From the NCBI GenBank assembly GCA_029555025.1, contig JAKPTZ010000017.1, positions 79,967 to 143,966 on the forward strand: DNA of 64,000 nt. The letters are read 5' to 3'. The notes beneath the pieces were generated by a model. It did no database searches and was not told the DNA's origin. It was given only the letters and a program-made list of their open reading frames with translations. Made by a program: the position numbers and the translations under genes. The stretch is from Deltaproteobacteria bacterium. GTDB lineage: Bacteria > Myxococcota_A > UBA9042 > DTJE01. Positions 33,216 to 43,596 of the stretch are shown here, one piece after another. How positions within the stretch are numbered: the stretch's first letter is position 1; each line of letters begins with the position of its first letter.

Positions 33216-35231
33216 ATGAACAGATCCTTACTGCAAGCCATCGCGGTGGCCGGGATCGTGCTGGTCGCCGGTTGCGGCGGTCAGCCGGAAACCCACGACG
33301 TGCCGGTCGTCGATATCCAGATTGACAGCATCACGGAACAGGACACCGCCGTCCCGGACGAGGGCGTGCAGCGCCCCGACAACGGAACCGATGAAGAGGT
33401 CGCGTGCGTCTCGGGCTTCGGCCTGGTCGGGGAACCGGAAGATCCGCTTCTGGACGCCGACATCGTGCTCAGCGGCAACCAGCTTCGAAATGTCGAGATC
33501 TTCTACCGCGACTGCCTCGGGGACGATGCCGACAGGCTTGTAACATTCAAGCAGATCGACGGCGAGGATGTCTGTTCGCTTCAAGTCCAGATGGACTACA
33601 CGGACAAGAACGGAATTGCCCTGATGCCCGTCCAGAGCGATGTGACGTCGGGCTTCTGCCACATCGAGGCGTGCCCTGACGGGGCCGCCGATCAGTGCAT
33701 CACGGTCACCATCTACGTCGAACCGAAAAAGATCCCGCCTCTGCGGGTCAGATTCGATCAGTACGACGGCCGCTTCAACGTGACCAACGGCAGCGGCACA
33801 GTGCGTCTTTACAAGAAAACCCCGGAAAACCAGTACCCCTGTTCCGCCATGGATCCGCGGAACCTGCCCAGCCCGGCTACCGTGGAGAAGGCCGACGTCG
33901 CCATCATCGGCGGACTGGCGGTCTTCTCCAGGCTTGAAGGCCTTGGAAACGAAGCGGGCCAGGTGCTTTCCCAAGACTACACCATCGTCGGACTTGCGTA
34001 CGAGGCACAGGACAACCGGAACATCCGGGCATGGGCCTGCGACGACACCGGCGGCCACGTCGAATTCGGCGACATGACCACGGTAATCCTGAAGCTGTAC
34101 GACGTGGTGCCGTCCATCTTCGGCGAATGGGACATCGACAGCAATTTCGACCTGATCTCCGGCCTGCCGCCGACGGTCGAAAAGATTATCAACATCCTCA
34201 TCGGGCTTTTCGTTTCCCCGACCGGCCAGATCCTGCTCCTGATGTGCGACGAATCGCTCCTGGGATTCACCGTGGGAGAAACCTTCTGCGGCTACATCTT
34301 TGCCGATCCGAAAAATCCGAAACTCGGCGAATACGGAACCATCGGTTCATTCGTCATCAACATCGTCGACCAGATCATCGTGAACCTTCTGAAGAACAAC
34401 TGTCCTTACGAGGACGACCCCGATTTGTGCTCGAAGATCTACTTCACCGGGCGTGATGTCGGCATGATTCTCCAGAAGTTCCGAATCCTTTCGACGATGA
34501 ACTGCACGAAGGAGCCGGTCATGGACTGGTCCGATCCCGACGCCGGCGCCATCATCTCGAAGGGCGACTGCACCGAGAACTGGCACACCGTAGTCTTCAG
34601 GTGGTCGCTGGGCGAGGACTGCGACCCGGCCGACATGGAATGCGGGGCCAAATACTTCTCGATGTCGTCCATTCCCGGCATCGGAAAGGCGATCAGCGCC
34701 GAGATCAGCGGCAGGATCACCGAAGGTCAGTACCTTCACATCGACCAGCACGCCGTCAACCTGAAGTACGGCGCCCTTATCAACTTCGCGCTGGAAAAGA
34801 TCCTGCTTCCGCAGGTTTTCGGCGACGGTTCCGACGGACTTCCCGCGGTCGATACGTACGAAAAACTTGTCGGATCCCTGCTTGCCGGACGCCAGTGCTT
34901 AAGAACCATGTCGTGCTGCGCGGACTTCGACGCGACACTTACACAGAAATACACCTGGCTGCCGGCCGGGCTGGCGGGCGGGGCCTGCGAGGCTCTTCTG
35001 GACACTGCTGTCGGCTTCATCAGGGATCAGTTGAACCTGCTTGACGCGACGCCGGAAAACTTCACGCTCGGGACCCCGGAGGACGATCCGGCACAAATGT
35101 TCGACACGAACAACGACATGAAGTTCGACACCATTGGCAACCAGCTTGACCTTGCCAACTGGGAAGCCAGGCTCCAGATCGGATCTTCCGTCTATGACCC
35201 GATCGGCCTGTTCTGGGGCATCCGGAACTGA
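33216..35231 (+). CDS. Large lipoprotein of unknown family
   Basis: A 671-residue lipoprotein with lipobox VLVAGC followed by Gly-Gly. An acidic linker (to ~60) leads to a beta-rich domain with many Cys (to ~270). A region follows with hydrophobic stretches (IINILIGLFVSPTGQILLLMCDE and FVINIVDQIIVNLL) and more Cys pairs (SCCADF). The Cys content suggests disulfides in an oxidising compartment. I recognise no family. The second ATG (33216) is 9 bases from AAGGA, while the first (33210) is too close, so I prefer the second. It is followed after 22 bases by the DAGK-like gene. Confidence 0.75.
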   Translation: MNRSLLQAIAVAGIVLVAGCGGQPETHDVPVVDIQIDSITEQDTAVPDEGVQRPDNGTDEEVACVSGFGLVGEPEDPLLDADIVLSGNQLRNVEIFYRDCLGDDADRLVTFKQIDGEDVCSLQVQMDYTDKNGIALMPVQSDVTSGFCHIEACPDGAADQCITVTIYVEPKKIPPLRVRFDQYDGRFNVTNGSGTVRLYKKTPENQYPCSAMDPRNLPSPATVEKADVAIIGGLAVFSRLEGLGNEAGQVLSQDYTIVGLAYEAQDNRNIRAWACDDTGGHVEFGDMTTVILKLYDVVPSIFGEWDIDSNFDLISGLPPTVEKIINILIGLFVSPTGQILLLMCDESLLGFTVGETFCGYIFADPKNPKLGEYGTIGSFVINIVDQIIVNLLKNNCPYEDDPDLCSKIYFTGRDVGMILQKFRILSTMNCTKEPVMDWSDPDAGAIISKGDCTENWHTVVFRWSLGEDCDPADMECGAKYFSMSSIPGIGKAISAEISGRITEGQYLHIDQHAVNLKYGALINFALEKILLPQVFGDGSDGLPAVDTYEKLVGSLLAGRQCLRTMSCCADFDATLTQKYTWLPAGLAGGACEALLDTAVGFIRDQLNLLDATPENFTLGTPEDDPAQMFDTNNDMKFDTIGNQLDLANWEARLQIGSSVYDPIGLFWGIRN

Positions 35232-35253
35232 CATTCCCGCCGACATTGAATAT

Positions 35254-36237
35254 ATGCATTCAGATATGAACCCGATACGGCTGGGGGTAATAACCAACCC
35301 CGCGGCCATGCACAACGAAAGATTCCCATACACCCACAAGCGCCTTGAAAAGCGCCTGGCCCAGGCCGGCGACGCGGTCCTTACGGCAAGCCTGGGCGAA
35401 ATCGACGATGCGGTGCGAACGTTGCTGGTTGATCGCGGAATCAACGTGCTTGGGATAAACGGGGGCGACGGCACCATCCACAGCACCATCGGCGCGGTCA
35501 TCGGGCTGCTTCAGGCCAACCCCGGAATCGCCAGGCCGACACTGCTGCTGCTCAACGGAGGCACATACAACATCGCCAGCCGCGCGATGCGCACCAACCA
35601 CAACCCGGTTGATACGCTCAGGCGTTTCCAGGCCAGGTGGGGCGGCCAGCCGGTGGAAAAGGTCTCGACAAGGGAACTTGGACTCCTTGAGGTGCGGACA
35701 GAAGAGGGCCGGACCCTGACCGGCATGGTTTTCGGTTCCCAGGTGATCGCAAACGCCCTTGAACTGTGCGACGAAATCGGGGGCGGATACTCGGGATTCT
35801 CCAGGTTCCTTCTAAGGGGCGTCGCGGGTTACGCATTCAAGACCCCGTTCTTCCGGGAAAACAAATGGCGGCTTCAGCACCGGGCCGACCCGATTATCGT
35901 CGATTCCACGGCGGGTAACCGGACGGTCGGCGTGGTCGCGTCGACGGTTGACGTCAAGCTGGCGCGGGGGCTTGTGTGGGCACTTTCCGCCTCGTCGCCC
36001 GAGGAAGGCTTCCACAGCAAGACCATCTCGGCCGGAAACCCGTCCGACGTCGTGCGCCTTGTTCCATTCCTGCTGTGGGAACTTCCCCATCCCATGATCG
36101 TCGCAAGACCGCGCACGAAGATGATCAGGACTTCCGGCAATTTCACCCTCGACGGGGAGCTGTATCCCGACATGGGCCCGATCACGGTTACAATAAGCCC
36201 GTGGCGTTTCAACGTGGTCGCCGGGGAGGACCTGTGA
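35254..36237 (+). CDS. Diacylglycerol kinase/sphingosine kinase-like lipid kinase
   Basis: A 327-residue cytoplasmic enzyme with a DAGK catalytic domain. GVITNPAA at the start and GINGGDGTIHSTIG (Gly-Gly-Asp-Gly-Thr at 70-74) form the nucleotide site. LLNGGTYNIASR stands where related kinases have GTGNDFAR. A C-terminal beta-sandwich with FTLDGELYPDMGP matches the family's second domain. Likely phosphorylates a lipid alcohol such as diacylglycerol. The ATG at 35254 lacks a strong ribosome site; the ATG at 35266 is an alternative. Its stop overlaps the cca start by one base (TGATG), so translation is probably coupled. Confidence 0.85.
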   Translation: MHSDMNPIRLGVITNPAAMHNERFPYTHKRLEKRLAQAGDAVLTASLGEIDDAVRTLLVDRGINVLGINGGDGTIHSTIGAVIGLLQANPGIARPTLLLLNGGTYNIASRAMRTNHNPVDTLRRFQARWGGQPVEKVSTRELGLLEVRTEEGRTLTGMVFGSQVIANALELCDEIGGGYSGFSRFLLRGVAGYAFKTPFFRENKWRLQHRADPIIVDSTAGNRTVGVVASTVDVKLARGLVWALSASSPEEGFHSKTISAGNPSDVVRLVPFLLWELPHPMIVARPRTKMIRTSGNFTLDGELYPDMGPITVTISPWRFNVVAGEDL

Positions 36238-37493
36238 TGGATCGGCTTGCGGAAGGCACGGTGCCCCATCTTGACCTTCCGAACGACAATCCTGCCTTGA
36301 AGGGTGCGCGCAGGATTGCCCGGATGCTGTCGGCCGCGGGCTTCGAGGCCTGGCTGGCCGGAGGTTCGGTTCGCGACCTGCTGATGGGCAGGACTCCCAT
36401 GGACTTCGACATCGCGACATCCGCCAGGCCGGAACAGGTCATCGCCATATTCGACCGGACCATTCCGGTCGGGGTTCGTTTCGGGGTCGTGATTGTCAGG
36501 ATGTACGGCTTCGACTATGAAGTCGCGACCTTCAGGTCCGACATCGGCCACTCCGACGGTCGCAGGCCGGACGACGTTCGCTTCACTGATCTGCACGAGG
36601 ACGTGAAGCGCCGCGACTTCACGATGAACGGCATAGTCTGCGACCCGGTAAGCGGATGCGTCGTTGACCTGGTCGGCGGGATTGACGACATCCGGAACGG
36701 TGTAATCAGGGCCATCGGGGATCCTGCCGAGCGGTTCCGGGAAGACCGCCTGCGCCAGATGCGGGCAATCCGTTTCGCGGCCCAGACCGGTTTTTCGATC
36801 GAGCCGGCAACCCTTGCGGCGGTCGCTGAAAATGCACCGTTCATCGTCAAGGTCAGCGCGGAAAGGATCGCCGAGGAATACAGGAAGCTGCTGGAATCAG
36901 GGGATCCGGCCCGCGGGCTTGAACTGGCCGCGCGCACGGGAACCCTGAATCACACCATACCGGAACTTTCCGCGGATGCGGCGGGCTCGGCCGTCGAGCT
37001 TGCCCGCCGGTTAAGCGGTGGGCCCATTGAACTGATGTGGGCGGCCGTGCTCCAGTCGCTGGACCCGCAGAAGGCCGGCGACGTTCTCCGGAGGCTGCGA
37101 CGAAGCAACGCGATGATCGATTCGGTCGTCGCCATCCTGTCCGATGCCCGCGAAGCAGAAGCCGGCCCATCGGGAGACGTGGCGGCCGAAAAGAGGATGA
37201 TACGGCGCAAATCCTTCGCTGACGGCCTGCTGCTGCTTCAGGCGGTGCTGGAAGCGACCGGGCGTTCAATCGATCCCGTCCTGGCGTGGCGCGAGCGTGC
37301 CGCTCAATGGAAGCAGGACGAACTGTTCCCCGAACCGCTGGTTTCCGGCAACGACATAATCGCGGCAGGGGTTGCAAGGGGCCCGGCGATTGCCGCGCTT
37401 CTGGACGACGTGGAAAGCCAGCAGCTTCGAAACGAGCTGGTGACACGAAACGATGCCCTGAATTATCTTGCCGGACTTCCGAAGATACGCTGA
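36237..37493 (+). CDS. CCA tRNA nucleotidyltransferase / poly(A) polymerase family protein
   Basis: A 418-residue class II nucleotidyltransferase. AGGSVRDLLMGRTPMDFDIAT gives the glycine-serine motif and the Asp56/Asp58 metal pair. VRFGVVIV, DVKRRDFTMNGIVCDP, GIDDIRNGVIRAIGDP and RFREDRLRQMRAIRFAAQTGF follow in family order, then a helical C-terminal half. It adds or repairs the tRNA 3' CCA end, though poly(A) polymerase cannot be excluded by eye. The ATG at 36237 has GGGGAGGA 7 bases upstream and overlaps the DAGK stop. It ends 9 bases from the convergent FKBP gene. Confidence 0.92.
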   Translation: MDRLAEGTVPHLDLPNDNPALKGARRIARMLSAAGFEAWLAGGSVRDLLMGRTPMDFDIATSARPEQVIAIFDRTIPVGVRFGVVIVRMYGFDYEVATFRSDIGHSDGRRPDDVRFTDLHEDVKRRDFTMNGIVCDPVSGCVVDLVGGIDDIRNGVIRAIGDPAERFREDRLRQMRAIRFAAQTGFSIEPATLAAVAENAPFIVKVSAERIAEEYRKLLESGDPARGLELAARTGTLNHTIPELSADAAGSAVELARRLSGGPIELMWAAVLQSLDPQKAGDVLRRLRRSNAMIDSVVAILSDAREAEAGPSGDVAAEKRMIRRKSFADGLLLLQAVLEATGRSIDPVLAWRERAAQWKQDELFPEPLVSGNDIIAAGVARGPAIAALLDDVESQQLRNELVTRNDALNYLAGLPKIR

Positions 37494-37502
37494 AACGGAA
37501 TT

Positions 37503-37952
37503 TCACCTGACGCCAAGGAGTTCCACATCGAAAACCAGGGTGGCGTTCGGGGGAATTACACCGCCGGCTCCGCGCGCTCCGTATCCAAGCTCCGGCGGGA
37601 TGATCAGCTTGCGCTTTCCACCAATCTTCATCGTTGAAAGACCTTCGTCCCAACCCTTGATCACGCGCCCCTGGCCAAGCGGGAAGGTAAACGGCTGTCC
37701 ACGATCGACCGAACTGTCAAACTTCCTGCCATCCGTCAGCGTGCCGGTGTAATGCACGATCACAGTCTGTCCCGCCTGGGGAACGGCACCCTCGCCCACC
37801 TTGATGTCAACGTACTTCAGACCGCTCGGGGTCGTGACTTCCGCACTTTCAGCCTTTTCCACCTTTGCCTCCTTCGCCGGTTCTTCCTTGCAACCGGCCG
37901 CAAACGAAACCACAAGTACCGACGACAGAGCCACCAGGAAATACGACCTCAT
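37503..37952 (-). CDS. FKBP-type peptidyl-prolyl isomerase lipoprotein
   Basis: A 149-residue lipoprotein: VVSFAAGC is the lipobox, followed by a Lys/Glu/Ala-rich linker and a single FKBP domain. Family residues are present: [45 protein letters not shown] and LVFDVELL. It catalyses cis-trans proline isomerisation, presumably helping exported proteins fold in the periplasm. The ATG at 37952 has GGAGG 6 bases upstream. It is the last gene of the leftward run from 46623. Confidence 0.93.
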   Translation of the reverse strand: MRSYFLVALSSVLVVSFAAGCKEEPAKEAKVEKAESAEVTTPSGLKYVDIKVGEGAVPQAGQTVIVHYTGTLTDGRKFDSSVDRGQPFTFPLGQGRVIKGWDEGLSTMKIGGKRKLIIPPELGYGARGAGGVIPPNATLVFDVELLGVR

Positions 37953-38001
37953 GTGAACCTCCACCGGGGCACGATCCCCGAAAAACAGACCGCCGCGTTC
38001 G

Positions 38002-38625
38002 TCAGCGGCCCAGCCTTGCCATCGCCACGATACGCTCCGCGAATTCACGCGCCGCGAAAGGCCCGGCCGCCGTCACGATCCTTTCCGAAACGACCACCGG
38101 GCTGTCAACAATTACTGCCCCGCCCATGGCCAGTTCATCCGCGGCCACCGGATGCGCCGTTGCCGGCCGCATGCTCAGCAGTCCCGCGCGGGCCAGGATG
38201 CCGGGGGCCGCGCAAAGGGCCCCGACGACGCAACCGGCATCGACAGCCGCCCGGGCAAGCTTAAGGATAAAACGACTGTTCAGGCACGCGGACACGCCGG
38301 AACCGCCAATGAAAACAACAGCGGCACACGACCGCAAATCGACTTCGAACAACGCCAGTTCAACATCGACCCATAGTCCGAAACTTCCACGGACAAGGCC
38401 CTTCTTCAGGCCGCAGACCCTCACATCCAGGCTTGTCCCCGGAACCAGACCGGTCGCGATGCCTCCGGATGCAGCCGCATCGAAAACTTCGCGGCAGATT
38501 GAATACTCGTCGTCGTTGAAGTCGCCGGGGGCCAGAACCATCATTATGGTCATCGGGTTTCCAGGCGTTCCGGGATTACCCGGGACATCCCCGGTTTCTT
38601 CGATTCCAGCCGGCAGGAAATCCAT
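38002..38625 (-). CDS. DJ-1/PfpI-superfamily protein
   Basis: A 207-residue protein. [14 protein letters not shown] opens the flavodoxin-like fold, VVFIGGSG gives the oxyanion strand, and [17 protein letters not shown] carries the nucleophile-elbow Cys. It ends with [23 protein letters not shown], as DJ-1/PfpI proteins do. Members are chaperones, deglycases or amidases; the sequence does not say which. The ATG at 38625 has GAGG upstream and lies 7 bases after folC, so the two are probably co-transcribed; ATG 38553 is an alternative without the Gly/Pro-rich lead. Confidence 0.85.
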   Translation of the reverse strand: MDFLPAGIEETGDVPGNPGTPGNPMTIMMVLAPGDFNDDEYSICREVFDAAASGGIATGLVPGTSLDVRVCGLKKGLVRGSFGLWVDVELALFEVDLRSCAAVVFIGGSGVSACLNSRFILKLARAAVDAGCVVGALCAAPGILARAGLLSMRPATAHPVAADELAMGGAVIVDSPVVVSERIVTAAGPFAAREFAERIVAMARLGR

Positions 38626-38632
38626 CCGAACC

Positions 38633-39910
38633 TCAATCCGCGAAGCCTGGCCAGCCGAAATCCCGGATGGCGGCGCCAATCATGTAAAGGGAGCCCGTTA
38701 CAAGGACAGTCCCGGATTTTCCCGCAAGTGCCACTGCCTTTGCAACAGCATCGGACAGGCACGGCTCGACCATGACCGCCACGCCAGGTCGCACGTGCGC
38801 CACCGAAACGGCCGCCACGGAATGGGGGTCGGCGCCGCCTTCAAACCCGGCATGCACAATCGCATCCGCTTCCGGCGCAAGCAGCGCCAGAACGCCGTCA
38901 TAATCCTTTTCGGGCCTGGTGCCATGAACCATGACCAGCGGACGCGACAGCGATGAAAGCTCGTTCTTCAGAGCCCGCGCCCCGTGGACGTTGTGACAGC
39001 CGTCAAGAATCACGACCGGGTCGCGGGCAACCATCTGAAAACGCCCCGGCCAGAAGGCATCTCGCGCACCTTTTACATACGCGGATTCATTCGCCGTCCG
39101 TCCCGAAACGGCCAGGAAGGCCTCGACCGCGGCCACGGCCAGGCACAGGTTGAACGACTGGTACCTGCCGGAAAGACCGGGAACCAGGGCGCGGTGAACG
39201 CGACCGCCAGATTCCCAGTCAAGTCCGTCAACACCTTCGCGACACGTGAAATCCAGCCCGTATCGAACCGGGCGGGCGCCGATTCTTTCAAGCTCCGGGC
39301 CGACGGTTGAACCGTAGAGCCCGTCTTCGACACCGGTTATGAAAGGCCGCCCCGGCCTTGCCACGCCAGTCTTCTCAAGGGCTATGGCTTCGACGGTCGA
39401 ACCAAGGAACGACGTATGATCCAGTCCGACCGATGTCAGGACGGAAACCACCGGGTCGGAAACATTCGTGGAATCCAGCCTTCCGCCCATTCCGACCTCG
39501 ACGACTGCGACATCGACGCCAGCCTCGGCAAACGCCATGAAACCAATCGCCGAAAGCGCCTCGAAGAATGTGACCTCAAGCGATTCCTTCTGCAGCACCC
39601 GCCTGAGTTCCTCGCCGAGCCTCGCGAAAGTCCCGGCGTCAACCATCCTGCCGTCGATGAAGACCCGCTCCCGTACATCGACCAGGTGCGGCGAGGTGAA
39701 TCGCCCAGTCCTGAAGCCGGCCGCCCGCAGGATTGAATCGATGAAACAGGTGGTTGAGCCCTTTCCGTTTGTGCCCGTGACAATGATGACGGGGTAGCGC
39801 GACTGCGGGTGTCCAAGACGCTCGACCAGCGCGCGCATCCGATCCAGACCGGGGACGATGCCGGCACGCTGCAGGCCGCCCAGGAATCCGAGCTTCAGGA
39901 CATCATCCAT
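38633..39910 (-). CDS. folC: Dihydrofolate synthase/folylpolyglutamate synthase
   Basis: A Mur-ligase-family enzyme that adds glutamate to dihydropteroate/folates. 425 residues, usual length. [14 protein letters not shown] (ATP loop, 44-57), [52 protein letters not shown] and [12 protein letters not shown] are diagnostic. ATG at 39910, 21 bases after rpoD. The usual accD partner is absent. Confidence 0.95.
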   Translation of the reverse strand: MDDVLKLGFLGGLQRAGIVPGLDRMRALVERLGHPQSRYPVIIVTGTNGKGSTTCFIDSILRAAGFRTGRFTSPHLVDVRERVFIDGRMVDAGTFARLGEELRRVLQKESLEVTFFEALSAIGFMAFAEAGVDVAVVEVGMGGRLDSTNVSDPVVSVLTSVGLDHTSFLGSTVEAIALEKTGVARPGRPFITGVEDGLYGSTVGPELERIGARPVRYGLDFTCREGVDGLDWESGGRVHRALVPGLSGRYQSFNLCLAVAAVEAFLAVSGRTANESAYVKGARDAFWPGRFQMVARDPVVILDGCHNVHGARALKNELSSLSRPLVMVHGTRPEKDYDGVLALLAPEADAIVHAGFEGGADPHSVAAVSVAHVRPGVAVMVEPCLSDAVAKAVALAGKSGTVLVTGSLYMIGAAIRDFGWPGFAD

Positions 39911-39931
39911 GATGTGTCAGGATCCTCTTGG

Positions 39932-41659
39932 CTACTCAAGGAAAGTCTTGAGCTTCTTCGAACGGGACGGATGGCGGAGCTTGCGCAGGGCCTTCGCCTC
40001 GATCTGGCGGATACGCTCGCGGGTAACCTTGAACTCCTGGCCGACTTCCTCGAGGGTGTGGTCGCTGCGTTCCCCAATCCCGAAGCGCATGCGAAGCACC
40101 TTTTCCTCGCGGGTGGCAAGTCCGCACAGAACCTTCCTCATCTGTTCGGCAAGATTGGCCTTCACGACCGAATCGGCGGGAGACGGCGTCTTCTTGTCCT
40201 CGATGAAATCCCCGAGCCTGGAGTCGTCTTCCTCGCCGATGGGCGTTTCCAGCGAAATCGGTTCCCTGGCGATCTTCATCACCTTGCGAACCTTCTCGAC
40301 CGGAATTTCCATCTTCTCGCTGATCTCCTCGGGAGTCGGCTCGCGGCCGTACTCCTGGACCAGGTATCGGCTTGTCCGGACCAGCTTGTTGATGGTCTCG
40401 ATCATGTGAACCGGGATTCTGATCGTTCTTGCCTGATCCGCGATTGCCCTGGTGATCGCCTGGCGTATCCACCATGTCGCGTACGTCGAGAACTTGTAGC
40501 CGCGGCGGTACTCGAACTTCTCGACCGCCTTCATCAGTCCGATATTACCTTCCTGGATCAGGTCAAGGAACTGCAACCCGCGATTCGTGTACTTCTTGGC
40601 AATGGACACGACCAGCCTCAGGTTGGCCTCGACCAGTTCCCATTTGGCCTTCTCGGTCCGCTTCTCGGCCGACATGATCGCCTGCTGTGTGCACAGAAGC
40701 TGATCCGCGCTCAGGTTGGCCTTCTGCTCGACTGCCCGGATCCTCTTCCTGGCGTTCTGGACCTTGTGATCCATCTCCTCGAGCTGCTCGATGGAGAAGG
40801 TTCGTCCAGAGTCCGAACAAGCCACGCGATCCGGGGACAGTTTCGAGTCGCGCAGCATCCGGCGAAGGGCCGGCAGATCCCCGACCTCCCTTTCCACGGC
40901 GCGAATCTCGCATCTGGCCATGTTGATCTTCCTGACGCAGTCCTTCAGGATTTCAACAATCTCGTTAATCTGGGACTGGTTCAGGCGCATCGCCGCCAGG
41001 GCCATTTTCATGTCTTCCTTGTGGCCGGCAAGCTGAGCCAGAAGCTGCTGTTTTGCCCGCGCCGACTGATTCGGCTTCTCAAGCAGCATCATTTCGCGAT
41101 GAATCACCTTGTCCAGTTCACGAAGCTGATCGAGCAGATCCAGGACGCGCTTGCGCGTGGCAACCTCGTCCCCGACTTCCTCGTCCTCGTCCAGATCCTT
41201 GACGATCTGCTTGATGCTGACGCGCCCGCGCCGAAGGCTTTCCTCGAGCTTCAGTATCTCGGCGATGGCGATGTCGGTCTCCATTATCAGACCGAAGACC
41301 TCGAGTTCGCCCTCCTCGATCCTGCGGGCGATTTCGACCTCGCCCTCACGATTCAGAAGCGGAACCTCGCCCATGCGGCGCAGGTACATCCTGACCGGGT
41401 CATTCGACTTGCCGTAAGCTTCCGAATAGGAATCTTCATCTATGGGAATGGAGACCGAATCCTTCATCTTCGAGGAACCCTTCGAAGCGCCCCCCTCGAC
41501 CACCTCGACGCCGGCCGTCCTGAGTTCAACCAGAACGTCGTCGATGTCCTCGACCGGTACATTGCCCCGGGACATGGCGACATTGACCTCGTCGAACGTC
41601 AGGTGGCCACCACGCTTCTTCCCCATGTCAACAAGGCGCTTGATCTCGTTCTTTTCCAT
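39932..41659 (-). CDS. rpoD: RNA polymerase primary sigma factor (sigma-70)
   Basis: A 575-residue primary sigma factor. A short region 1.1 ([19 protein letters not shown]) and region 1.2 ([29 protein letters not shown]) are followed by a ~150-residue non-conserved region rich in charged coiled-coil sequence. Then come region 2 ([57 protein letters not shown]), region 3 and region 4 ([38 protein letters not shown]). It directs transcription from TATAAT-type promoters such as those marked here. It lies 41 bases after dnaG, as in the classic rpsU-dnaG-rpoD cluster, though rpsU is absent. Confidence 0.98.
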   Translation of the reverse strand: MEKNEIKRLVDMGKKRGGHLTFDEVNVAMSRGNVPVEDIDDVLVELRTAGVEVVEGGASKGSSKMKDSVSIPIDEDSYSEAYGKSNDPVRMYLRRMGEVPLLNREGEVEIARRIEEGELEVFGLIMETDIAIAEILKLEESLRRGRVSIKQIVKDLDEDEEVGDEVATRKRVLDLLDQLRELDKVIHREMMLLEKPNQSARAKQQLLAQLAGHKEDMKMALAAMRLNQSQINEIVEILKDCVRKINMARCEIRAVEREVGDLPALRRMLRDSKLSPDRVACSDSGRTFSIEQLEEMDHKVQNARKRIRAVEQKANLSADQLLCTQQAIMSAEKRTEKAKWELVEANLRLVVSIAKKYTNRGLQFLDLIQEGNIGLMKAVEKFEYRRGYKFSTYATWWIRQAITRAIADQARTIRIPVHMIETINKLVRTSRYLVQEYGREPTPEEISEKMEIPVEKVRKVMKIAREPISLETPIGEEDDSRLGDFIEDKKTPSPADSVVKANLAEQMRKVLCGLATREEKVLRMRFGIGERSDHTLEEVGQEFKVTRERIRQIEAKALRKLRHPSRSKKLKTFLE

Positions 41660-41700
41660 TCCCCACCTCGATCAACCCGTGCGACTGCCGCACGTTTTTA

Positions 41701-43467
41701 TCACAAAGTGCCCCTGAATCTCCATAAGGAAGGACCGGCTTCCTTCAACTGACGTTCGACGGCGGTCACATCGACAAGCAGACGCATCTTGGCATCCTCG
41801 TCGACGGCCCCGCGCATGGCCTGCTTCAATTCATTAAGGCGCCGATTCAGAAACGCAATCCTCAACTGAAGAAATGTCTCGTCAAAGGCGGCCTGCACAT
41901 CAGAAATACCGGTCGGCATCGTGATCACCGAAGCAACCGCCGACATCACGGACCCCTGCTCGGACACCGCCGCAAGCAGTTCACCCTCAAGGTCGCCGCC
42001 GGAAGCATACAGGTCAAACATCCGGTTCAACACCGCAATCGCTTCCTCGGACTGGAAGTACTCCCTTCCGCCCCGATCCAGCAGCGTGTCAATCAACGCC
42101 GGACTCAAGGCCAGCAGCTTCAGCATGCTTACTTCAACGGAATTGGGAACTTCCGGCCCACGACCGGGAACATCAGTCTGACGACCTCCAAGAATTCCCT
42201 TCAGTTCACGGACATCCATCCCAAGGATCCTGGCGACCTCCTCCCGGTAAAGTCCGTACCTGATTCGATCCTTTTCGGCGGCAAGAACCCCCGATACTTC
42301 CTCGATAACCTGCCTTATTCCATGAGGGCTCCTTCCGAAGACTCCCACAAGCGAATCGACAAGCCAGGTAACCATTGGACGCGCATCGGCGACGGCAGCT
42401 TCGATTGCCTGCCGACCACCCCTTCGCGCCATGGAATCCGGATCCTCGCCGGAAGGCGTGGAAACGATGTAACCCTCGACGCCCTCCTCAAGAAGAATTG
42501 AGACCGAACGTCTTGAAGCCTTGTAGCCGGCCTCGTCGCCGTCGAAAAAGAGCGTAACCCTGCCGGCGAACCTTGCCAGTTGCCTGACCTGCTGTGGCGT
42601 CAGTGCCGTGCCGAGCGGCGCCACCACGTTCAGGACTCCCGACGCGGCCAGGGATATCACGTCGAAGTTGCCCTCGACGACGATTGCATGCCTCGACTGC
42701 CTTATCGCCTGCCTGGCCTGATAGAGCCCGAATACCATCGAGCCCTTGCGGAACACGGCCGTCTCCGGACTGTTCAGATACTTGGGTCCGTCGTCGTCCC
42801 CCGGCAGAATCCTGGCGGAAAAGGCGACCGCCGCGCCATCATTGTTGAATACCGGACAAATCACCCGGCCCCTGAACCTTTCGTAGTAGCCGGTTCCCCT
42901 GGTCGAAGGCAGCACCAGGCCGGCTGACTCCGCGATCTGCATCGGGACGCCACGTTTCTCAAGCATCCGTATGAGTCCGCCGCCGACGCCACCGAAACCA
43001 AGGCCATAGGCGGCCGCGGTCTGCTCATCCACCCCGCGATCGGAAAGATAGTCCCTTGCCCTTTCGCCTTCGGGTGCATAAAGGGAGGAAACGAAGTACT
43101 CCTGCGCAACGACCAGGGCCTTCATTATCTCGGAACGCTCCCGCGCCGCGGCTTCCTCGGCAGGATCGGAAGGCCTCTGCTGCGGGAGCTGAACCCCCGT
43201 CTCGGCTGCCAGCCGTTCAATCGCTTCCCGTTTGGTAAGGCCGGCAACTTCCGAGAGGAACGTAATCGCATTCCCACCGCGGTGGCATCCGAAGCAGTAA
43301 TACATGCGCCTGGACGGGTTCACCGAAAACGACGGCGTCTTTTCGGCATGCATCGGACAGAGTCCCCATAGGTGCTGGCCGTTCTTGCGAAGCTGGACGT
43401 ACTCCGATACCAGCCTGACGATGTCGGCGCGATTCAGGATTTCCCGGACGGCCTGGTCGAATTCCAT
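41701..43467 (-). CDS. dnaG: DNA primase
   Basis: Makes RNA primers for replication. 588 residues with the Zn ribbon (Cys37, His40, Cys58, Cys61 in CPMH...CFGC), the RNA-polymerase/TOPRIM core (VVEGNFDVI, LGTAL, FDGDEAG) and a C-terminal helicase-binding part that looks weakly conserved. The ATG at 43467 fits the family start (FDQAVREILNRADIVRLV); its ribosome site is weak. It is upstream of rpoD in the same direction. Confidence 0.97.
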   Translation of the reverse strand: MEFDQAVREILNRADIVRLVSEYVQLRKNGQHLWGLCPMHAEKTPSFSVNPSRRMYYCFGCHRGGNAITFLSEVAGLTKREAIERLAAETGVQLPQQRPSDPAEEAAARERSEIMKALVVAQEYFVSSLYAPEGERARDYLSDRGVDEQTAAAYGLGFGGVGGGLIRMLEKRGVPMQIAESAGLVLPSTRGTGYYERFRGRVICPVFNNDGAAVAFSARILPGDDDGPKYLNSPETAVFRKGSMVFGLYQARQAIRQSRHAIVVEGNFDVISLAASGVLNVVAPLGTALTPQQVRQLARFAGRVTLFFDGDEAGYKASRRSVSILLEEGVEGYIVSTPSGEDPDSMARRGGRQAIEAAVADARPMVTWLVDSLVGVFGRSPHGIRQVIEEVSGVLAAEKDRIRYGLYREEVARILGMDVRELKGILGGRQTDVPGRGPEVPNSVEVSMLKLLALSPALIDTLLDRGGREYFQSEEAIAVLNRMFDLYASGGDLEGELLAAVSEQGSVMSAVASVITMPTGISDVQAAFDETFLQLRIAFLNRRLNELKQAMRGAVDEDAKMRLLVDVTAVERQLKEAGPSLWRFRGTL

Positions 43468-43596
43468 GGACAAGGGATCACCAACGCGACACGAAAAGCG
43501 CCAACCCGATCCTTCCGCGGCGCGGGCAGGAAGCACGGGCGCGGTAGCATACAGGATATCCGCAAACTATGAAAGCGGGAATTTTGTTCGATAATC

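Noticed and set aside
39809..41752. 647-codon frame on the plus strand opposite rpoD
   Set aside because: Full antisense of rpoD, Leu/His/Asp-rich, no recognisable domain; a codon-bias shadow.
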